Positions 18,575-25,000 of a stretch of 25,000 bases of DNA are shown one piece after another. The stretch's first letter is position 1. The number at the start of each line of letters is the position of its first letter. The notes under the pieces are model-generated. The model was not told the DNA's origin. It made no database searches and worked only from the letters and a program-made list of their open reading frames with translations. Made by a program: the position numbers and the translations under genes. The stretch lies in assembly GCA_963575745.1 (NCBI GenBank), contig CAUYUJ010015516.1, positions 50,001 through 75,000 on the forward strand. The letters run 5' to 3'. This DNA comes from Prorocentrum cordatum (taxonomy: Eukaryota; Sar; Dinophyceae; Prorocentrales; Prorocentraceae).

Positions 18575-20518
18575 GTTTTCGAGCATGAAGCGGGGCCCGC
18601 CCGCCAATGGCGAGATCGATGATCGCACGAGGATGTTGTTGCGGTCAGAGCTTCTGGCCACTTCGCGGGATTCGAAGGCGAACGTCGCGCGCATCTTGCA
18701 GACGCTGAATAGGGAATAGGAAAGGTGCGCTTAGGGACGAGGGGCTCGGATCAGCAGATGGGCGACGCCAGCTCCAGAGAGCAGCAGAGATGCATGGCCG
18801 CGCGAGGACGCCATGCGGTACTGTAGTACAGACGCTTGACGTCGCAGGCATCGGGCGGTGGGAATTTGTACACCCGTTTGCGCTGGTGCAATGCAGGTCG
18901 ACTGTCAGCGAATCGTTTGCCAAGATGCTGTCTGATGCGGTCGACAAGGCGCCTTTTTTATAGAGACGAGATGACGCCAGGTAACCCTTTGAGATCTGAC
19001 AATGGGCGCCAGTTGTGGAATTTGTATTACACCTTTCTGGAACTACCGAACTGGCTACTCCATAGAACATGCGGCCGGTTTTGCTTGGGCGGGATTCGAA
19101 CCAAGCTGGTGGGCAAAAATCCTCGGGGGGGGGCATGCTTGAAGCATATTCCACGAGTTATGTTCGTTGACGGTCTGAAAGGATTTCACACGCGGCTTTG
19201 TAGTGCACAGCGGAGGTCTCGCGCGGGTGTTTCGAGCTCGTCTAGCTGGCAGGCTTTCTGGCAGATGGAAGAGGCCACAGGGAGTTCTTGGGCATTAAAG
19301 GGGCGGCAGGGGTGAAGAAGCCTTGCATCTCGTGCATGAACGTGGTGAACTTTATCCAGGAGACTGGCTGCACCGACGGCCAGTATACCGTCGGGCTGGT
19401 CTGCGCAGGTTAGTCGAAACTGCAAGCGCTGGACGACGACACGTTCTGGAGAGCGCACGAGATCTTGGAACCGACATCGAAATCGCCATCGAAATCGAAG
19501 TTGGAAGCGCTCTAGACCAAGTTCGGTACCGCCCCGTGAGTAATTTCATCAGAGATTGGCAGCGCGCGCTGATATCACACGGCGTTGGGCTTGAGATTGC
19601 GGCGCTCATGGCGCAGTTCGGTAGAGCGTCGATCGATGTCGGAGGTGGCAACCTATGAAACGCTGCACGTTCATCGCAAGTTGACCCCTGCAGTTCCCAA
19701 ACCAGAGTGGTTCACGGAACATTTCATCGCGAAAGATCACGTGAAGATATTTGCGGGCGATGTTCTTGGAATGTGCCCAGTATTAATGGAATTTATTCTG
19801 GACAGGTGCTCTGGTCGCCTATCTGGAGATCGCAATCGATGTTTCGAGCTGTTAACGGTTATATTGGGGTTCCTCTCAGCAGAGGGCGATGTGACGGACG
19901 AGCAGTGCGCCGCGAACGTGGATGCCATTGCTGAGCACGCGGTTTTGCTGCGCCGCCTGTACAATATCTACATCAAGTTGAAGTTCCATCATTTGATGCA
20001 TCGCCCTATTTCGGATTGGCAAGGTGTTGTCATGCTTTGCAGCGGAGCGGCATCACAAAGACGTAACATTGTCTGTTGTGTATGTTTTAACGGGGTGGGG
20101 CATGCGACAACATTTGGACAGTTGAATACTTACGTGCAGGACGCGATCGAGGGGCGGTTCCAGTTCGGCGAGCAGCACATATCGACATCGCATCGCCGTC
20201 GCAACATGTATCTCGAAGGTGTCCATGTAGGCGTGGCTGTGGAGGCGCAGTTTCAGCGCGCGCGTGAAGGCGGACGATTATGTATGTTTTGATGGGCGCT
20301 TGCGGTGCATTTCGCTTAGGTAGGGTTGTGCTGTTCTATGCGATGGGCGACAGCATCACAATCCACGTGGGGGAAGCTGCTGCAGTGACCCGTGAGCGTG
20401 GACCTTCCGGGGCGGATCGGCGCTTACATATGTTTTCTTGGACGCAACGTCGGTCGCCAAGCCCGTTGCGTACATGCGCATTTCACCATCGACTGTGAAT
20501 ATCACCGTGCTGCATTAG
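18575..20518 (+). pseudogene. C-terminal region of a large dinoflagellate-expanded uncharacterised protein, with many frame breaks
   Basis: From the acceptor at 18574 to TAG 20516-20518 the three plus frames take turns in protein-like sequence. Frame segments: 18576-18716 (MKRGPPANGEIDDRTRMLL); 18721-18959 (GRWEFVHPFALVQCRSTVSE); 18955-19200 (YRDEMTPGNPLRSDNGRQLW); 19203 onward (VHSGGLARVFRA); 19252-19410 (FLADGRGHREFLGIKGAAG, CISCMNVV). These are followed by DDDTFWRAHEIL, RPVSNFIRDWQRALI, then 19628-20268 (EWFTEHFIAKDH, LKFHHLMHRP), VVLFYAMGDSITIHVGE and a final FLDATSVAKPVAYM. This order matches, from memory, an abundant uncharacterised protein family of dinoflagellates (DEVTPGN, CKGASG..PCxxC, KxKFHHL motifs). 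No function is established. About nine single-base breaks and an in-frame TAG (19411) occur. Most breaks would be mended by removing one base; one is in a T6 run (18954-18959). Either a decaying copy or uncorrected consensus errors. Confidence 0.7.
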
Positions 20519-21284
20519 ACCGGCACGCGCACACAACAAAAAACAGGTGTGCAAAGGAAAAAACTCTGCTGTCGAAGTGAACCTGCCGAAGCATGGCAGC
20601 GCCCCTTGAAGCGGAAACAAAAAGCAGGAGGAGGGGGGGATCGAAGTCGCCCTCGTCGCCCTCGGCCATGTTCATTTCTTCCTCGTCGCCCCTCTTCGCC
20701 TCCCCCCCCTGCCTCATGCCTCCACCCGCCTCGTCTTTTTTTCCCTCCCCTCCCGCCATGTCCTCGTTCCCGCTCGTCCTTTCCCCCTTCCCATATTGAC
20801 CCCCCCCCCTCCCCCCCCCTTGGGATTTCATTGTTTCTCTCCCGCCCTCCCTCCTCATTTGCATTTTTGCTGCGCGTGTCCAATGCGTGGATGTGATATG
20901 CCACTCCCAGCGCGTGACCTCTTACACGTGTGTGTGTGTGTGTGTGTGTGCGTGTGCGCGTGCGTGTGCGTGTGCGCGCGCGCGTGTGCGCGTGCGCGTC
21001 GAGAGAGAGAGAGAGAGAGAACAAAACAAAAATAACTATAAAGAGAGAGAGAGATGACATTTCTGGAAACAAACACATCATATTTTTTATAGGTGCGCTG
21101 GCATGTTATCTTTCTTTGACACGTTGTGTTGCAAACTGTGAATGGAACAATTGTTCTATGCTTCTTTTCCCAAACATGTTTCAAATTATTTGATCGGACC
21201 ATTTTTTGATTGTTTTAATTAACAAACAAATCACTTGGAAAAGCAGCGCCCACTGCGCCTCATATTTACAAACATCCATCAATT
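20519..21284. other. 3' flank with pyrimidine, GT and GA microsatellites
   Basis: C/T-rich sequence lies at 20640-20860, GT/GCGT repeats at 20930-20999, and (GA)n at 21001-21020 with a shorter run near 21044. From about 21050 to 21250 the DNA is AT-rich, unlike the rest of the window. No gene was recognised, and no polyadenylation signal can be assigned. Confidence 0.6.
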
Positions 21285-21500
21285 TTTCGACTTTTAATCG
21301 ACGCAGGTCGACGTGTAAGTCGACATGACTCAAATCCGGCCGATTCATCCAAGACGAAGTTAAATCGACTCCTCATTTGGCCTGACCTCGGCCGACTTGC
21401 AAATATGATCTCGGGCGACTTTCAGCTCGATTATACCTCGACGCGCCCGAGTTGTACCTGAATCGTCAGTCGACCTCCGAAGTCGGCCGACTAATCCTTA
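21285..21500. repeat. TCGAC/GGCCGACT motif cluster
   Basis: GTCGAC, TCGACTT and CGGCCGACT or reverse-complement versions recur about every 20-30 bases (21287, 21300, 21307, 21318, 21367, 21398, 21470, 21485). Neither strand is coding-like. Confidence 0.55.
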
Positions 21501-21689
21501 CCCGGTTTTCCGAGTGAGCTACCAGATGGCGACTTAGAGCCAGGTGGAACTAGTTCTCTACCTGGGCTCTGCCTAACGGGTTCTTGCTCGCTGGGCTTAC
21601 AGGGGCCGGGCAGTGTGCCTCGCCCCGGTCGGTTCCCCCAGCATCCGCCCCGCGGTTCCCCCAGTTGCGCCCCCTGGGTTCATTCACCC

Positions 21690-21990
21690 AGCTTAGCTTG
21701 GCTAAATGTAACTTAGTTTAGTTAGCTTAGCTTAGCTGGGCTTAGCTTATCTCATCCTTAGCTTAGCTGAGCATCGCTTCGCCTAGCCTGCCTTATCTCC
21801 TCGTCGCTTAGCTTAGCTTAGCTGGGCTAGGCGTCGCGTAGTTTAGCTTAGCGCCCCCTAGCTTAACTTAGCATGGCTCAGCTTACCCTAGCTTAGCGCA
21901 GCAAAGCACAGCAGTAGCACAGCACAGGGCAGCACAGCAAAGCCAAGCACAGCAAAGCTCAGCATAGCCTAGCCGAGCATCGCGCAACAT
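21690..21990. repeat. Degenerate (AGCTT)n pentamer satellite passing into (AGCAC/AGCAA)n
   Basis: Until about 21895 the unit is TTAGC/AGCTT with variants such as TGGGC. From 21895 it becomes AGCAA/AGCAC. The gradual change suggests both derive from one pentamer. Confidence 0.8.
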
Positions 21991-22004
21991 AGCCCAGCCA
22001 AGCT

Positions 22005-22145
22005 GTAGATAGAGATGTAGGTACCGATGTTGGTGTGGAGGTAGGTGTAGATGTAGATGTGGATATAGGGGTGGATGTAAATGTGAGTCTCGATGTTGGT
22101 GTGGGACAGAGGTATAAATGCAGGTGTAAATGTACATGGCGCTGC
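22005..22145 (+). repeat. Degenerate hexamer satellite (GTAGAT/GTGGAT)
   Basis: GTAGAT, GTGGAT and GTAAAT units repeat in near hexamer phase, with the longer phrase CGATGTTGGTGTGG present twice (22026 and 22091). Confidence 0.8.
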
Positions 22146-22586
22146 CAGTGTAGATGTAGACGTTGGATCCCTGAGTGCTCCAACTCCTAGGTAGGGTCGC
22201 ACTGGGGTAAATCTATTTATTTAGTTTTGCGAGTGTTGTTATAATATAACTTATGCACAACCAATGTACAACTTAGCTATAGCGTAGTTAATACCAGCCA
22301 ATGTCAACTTATAGCTCCAAAGTGAACCGCGGTTCGAGCTAGCATTTTTCTGGCTGCCACATTTCCCCTCCCCCCTGTTCCTCTCCCCGGCGGCGCGCCG
22401 CGCGCGGTCGTGGGCGCGGGGGCAGGCGCTAAGATCCCACAGGCGCTCGGGTGAGGGTGGGCGGGGGGGGGGAGCTGCAGCAAACAAAAAACAATAAAAA
22501 GCTGCAAGGCCGCCTCTGCAGCAGGCCGCGCTGGTCCACATGTGGCAGGGGACCAAGGAAAAAGCAACATCTAAGCAGAAGCGCCG

Positions 22587-22590
<4 letters not shown>
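22146..22590. other. Spacer, nothing recognised
   Basis: AT-richer at first, then very GC-rich at 22380-22420 with a GGCGCGCCGCGCGCGG palindromic stretch. No gene. Confidence 0.5.

Positions 22591-22643
<53 letters not shown>
22591..22643 (-). repeat. 53-nt poly-T (poly-A on the minus strand)
   Basis: An uninterrupted run of 53 T, followed by CTTTCC. Read on the minus strand this could be the tail of a retroposed transcript lying at 22644 and above. No matching gene body or flanking duplication was found, so simple slippage is equally possible. Confidence 0.9.
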
Positions 22644-23107
22644 CTTTCCGAGGGGGGGGTGGAGGGGGCCACGCGCCCTCGCCATGGCGACCACGTTCCC
22701 CCCGCAGCAACAGCGCCAGTCCCACATGCGCCTGGACCTACCTTCAGCCCGCCGCCGCCGCCTCAGGCCCGCTGCGCCCCCGCCAGCGCTCCGAAGCTGG
22801 CGCTGCCCCTCCTGGAGGCTCATCGCAGCCACCAGGCTTTCTCGCCAGCCAGCGAAGCTCAAACCAAGCCGCGCAGCTCCCAGGTAGCGCGCGGTACACC
22901 CCCTGAACCGACCACTTAAGTTACACGTTGGAAACGTTAGCGCCGAACCTGCGACCCTGCGCCGTGCCGCCACCTAGCAAAAATAAAAGGGAAACGTTGC
23001 CGCAAAGCGCACTGTACTTGCTGTTTGGCGGCAAGATATCGCCGAGGAGGAAAAGCCAATCGTGACGACAGGCTTCTGCCCTCGCAGTTGCCACGGAGGC
23101 TGGCGGG
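22644..23107. other. Spacer with a possible Pro/Ala-rich exon
   Basis: Between a CCCGCAG (22708) and a CAG|GTAGCG (22883) the plus strand is open in all frames, one being Pro/Ala-rich. The evidence is too weak to call a gene. The phrase CTGCGACCCTGCG occurs here (22949) and again at 23431. Confidence 0.35.
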
Positions 23108-23473
23108 ATGGGAGGCGACATCGAACGCCCACTGGAGGCCAGTGGCCGCCCAATCTGTGGGCAGCCCCTGGGCGCAGCGACGGTCGACATGGAGAAAAGG
23201 AGCGTAAAGGGCTGCTTGGCCACCCCGCAATATGTCTACAACATCGGGTCGTTGCGCCACGTTTACAATCCATTTGCGACATGGCCTGCCGAAACTGAAA
23301 CAGGGCCTAAGCACAACATGGACTGGACGAGGCGGGGGCTCGACTTGTGGAGGGGAGGCACCGGGCGGCTCGACCACAGGGTGCTCGGGATAGTGCAATG
23401 CCGCGGGAGGTTCGTGAGGGCACGGGTAACCCTGCGACCCTGCGGCTCTGCAGGCCGGACAGCCGCGAAATAC

Positions 23474-23602
23474 TTGCGGAGAGCGGAGGCAGTTGTTTTC
23501 AAGCTGTACGACGGCATCAACCTCAGAGGTCGACAAGCAGGGTAGTGCAAAGAGCAGCAGGACCAGCGCCAACCCACCAGAGAGCCGAAACCGCGCAGGC
23601 AT
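23474..23602 (-). CDS. Possible first exon encoding a signal peptide
   Basis: On the minus strand an ATG at 23602 opens MPARFRLSGGLALVLLLFAL, then PCLSTSEVDAVVQLENN: a basic start, a hydrophobic core of about 14 residues and a small-residue cleavage region, as in secretory signals. A CAA|GTATTT about 42 codons in could be a splice donor (near 23475). The frame stays open to 22937, but that distal part is Pro/Arg/Cys-rich and unconvincing. No mature domain can be named. Competing plus-strand frames cover the same DNA, so chance is a real alternative. Confidence 0.3.
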
Positions 23603-24452
23603 GCCCGCGTTGCACGGGCGGTTCCAAGAGGGAGGGATCCTTGCGCACGCAGTCCATTCGGTCAGTCTGCAGCACCCAGCGCATTTCCTCTACAAGGAGG
23701 TGGTGCCCATCTTCCGGCCTACCATTGCAACTTCAGACTGCATTGCGCAACCGACAACTTGCGAAATAAAGTGCTGTGACCGAGTCAACGGGAACAGCGC
23801 GGAGGTCGTGGATCAACAAGAAGGCGCTCGGCCCACGCGGCTTGCGCAACAGCCCTTTTGTCAAGGCGGCTCCCGATTCAGACGCGTCACGGTCAAGCAG
23901 GGGCCTAGTCGGGCGCGCAGGGGCTGCTGCAGACGCCTTGGTCGCCCCCGCCGCAAACCCAGCCACCACGTAAATCACATCGCGGGCCACAGCGGCCACG
24001 CCCAATGCAGCGCGGCACTGCGTCTTTGCGGCGCAACCCCAGCCCCACCGAGGACGGAGCCACTCTCACGCGAGGAGTGGTTCGACCGCAGGCGCCAGGC
24101 ACGCCAAGACAGGCGCCACAACGAGCAACGCATCGTACCACTGGCCATCCGTGCGCCACGCCCCACGACACAGCCCGGACAGCACGGGAACGAACACGAG
24201 ACCAACCGATGGTCAGAGTCCACGCCCCTCGTCTGGGCGACAGAAACCGGAATGAAATTGCGACGCTCGGAGGAGACAGAGTGGACGCACGTGCCCGAGT
24301 CATGCATGGCAACTGGCGGGTGGCACGCCGCGGAGCCGGCGGCGGTGAGCACTGCTTCGATCGTGCGGTCTTGCGCCGGCTGGCAGCAGCGAAGGCAATA
24401 CATCCCACCCGCCCAGAACAGCGTTTTGCGCGACCCTAGGTCGCCCCACTGA
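23493..24452 (+). CDS. Long hypothetical open frame (319 codons), doubtful
   Basis: Longest plus-strand frame in the right part of the window. Residues from about 190 onward look most protein-like (LSREEWFDRRRQARQDRRHN, then RWSESTPLVWATETGMKL). They are Arg-rich with mixed polar and hydrophobic residues. The N-terminal half resembles chance translation. The last codons lie in the degenerate satellite that starts near 24425, so the stop is not native to a conserved gene. No domain recognised. Minus-strand frames of 167 and 193 codons overlap it, which lowers confidence. Confidence 0.25.
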   Translation: MFSSCTTASTSEVDKQGSAKSSRTSANPPESRNRAGMPALHGRFQEGGILAHAVHSVSLQHPAHFLYKEVVPIFRPTIATSDCIAQPTTCEIKCCDRVNGNSAEVVDQQEGARPTRLAQQPFCQGGSRFRRVTVKQGPSRARRGCCRRLGRPRRKPSHHVNHIAGHSGHAQCSAALRLCGATPAPPRTEPLSREEWFDRRRQARQDRRHNEQRIVPLAIRAPRPTTQPGQHGNEHETNRWSESTPLVWATETGMKLRRSEETEWTHVPESCMATGGWHAAEPAAVSTASIVRSCAGWQQRRQYIPPAQNSVLRDPRSPH

Positions 24453-25000
24453 AGCCTCCACTGGGGCTGCCTGCTGCCGTGCCGCGCACCCATGTCTGCA
24501 CACCCCTCGCACGTTTGGTGCCCAGGAGTGAGGTCCGCAGAAGGCCCCAGGGCCACTGCCGGCGTGCGTCACCCACACCCAATCCAGCACACCCCCTCAC
24601 ACGTTTCGTGGTGTCACAGAGAGCTCTGCAGGGAAGGCCCAGGGCCACCGCCGGCAGGCGCTCCCCACGCCCATTTCGGCACACCTCTGACTTGAATTCC
24701 TGACCCCTGGGGAGCTCCAGGGGAGGCCCCAGTGCTACCGCCAGGACGACGCCTCCTGCCCCCTCCTCCTAGTACAACGCCCTGTGGTCCTGTAGGGAGC
24801 TCCACCGGAGGTCCCAGGTCGCTCCACCCAGCACGCCGGCTCGTGGCCCCCTAGGGAACTTCACCGACGGCCCCAAGTGCTGCTGCCCGCGTGCGCCTCC
24901 CCCACCGAACAGGACGCGTCGTGGGCCCACAGGGCGCTCCAACGACGAACCCGTGCTACCACCAGCGCGCGTCTCCCCCACCCAGCGTTTCGTGGCCCAG
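24425..25000 (-). repeat. 89-bp satellite family in inverted orientation, diverged
   Basis: The reverse complement of the 9561-10290 consensus is recognisable: CACCCCTCRCACGTTTSGTG, GGAGCTCC, AAGGCCCCAGGGCCACTGCC and TTTCGTGGCCCA recur every 85-90 bases to the window edge. Six to seven units are present with more divergence than in the first array. The array continues beyond the window. Confidence 0.75.

Noticed and set aside
19085-19105. GGTTCGAATCCCGCC on the minus strand, resembling a tRNA T-arm
   Set aside because: The flanking bases do not form a T stem or acceptor stem, and the site lies in the plus-strand protein-like segment.

Overview
The window looks like nuclear DNA of a dinoflagellate, possibly a Prorocentrum-like species. 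The assignment rests on three things. Genes are sparse. Repeats of many kinds fill most of the 25 kb: CTC/GGA, GAT/ATC and GT microsatellites and several degenerate satellites. The best coding block resembles, from memory, a large uncharacterised protein family expanded in dinoflagellates. I see no rRNA, tRNA, CRISPR array or bacterial-style operon, and no database search was possible.

Layout. 0-1.1 kb: pyrimidine and purine microsatellites around one probable minus-strand exon of a membrane protein resembling the AMFR/gp78 ubiquitin ligase. 1.9-3.0 kb: a decayed tyrosine-recombinase gene split by two tandem 209-bp elements with terminal inverted repeats; removing or splicing them out rejoins the frame just before the His-x-x-Arg box. 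3.0-3.8 kb: about 100-bp direct repeats flanking a unique 530-bp core. 3.8-4.4 kb: CAAGATGG-type satellite. 4.56-4.77 kb: a foldback element predicted to form a T-shaped structure. 4.8-8.3 kb: no convincing gene, with weak repeats. 8.4-10.3 kb: an 89-bp satellite interrupted by a 1-kb GT-rich tract. 10.3-13.6 kb: GAT/ATC tracts, more CAAGATGG satellite, CTC/AGC blocks and a three-copy repeat family.

14.2-20.5 kb is the main coding block, all on the plus strand. It holds a lysine-rich N-terminal segment, a Cys-containing segment, an acidic low-complexity segment, and a roughly 650-codon C-terminal region with CxxC and FHHLMH motifs. Non-coding stretches with microsatellites and a recurrent TCGA/ATCG motif lie between them and look like introns. 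Single-base frame breaks, several in homopolymers, affect nearly every segment, so this is either a decaying copy or sequence carrying consensus errors.

20.5-25 kb: microsatellites, AGCTT- and GTAGAT-type satellites, a 53-nt poly-T, weak coding candidates on both strands, and a final array of the same 89-bp satellite family in the opposite orientation. The genes do not form an obvious pathway. The window is best read as one eroded host-type gene and one dead recombinase embedded in repeats.
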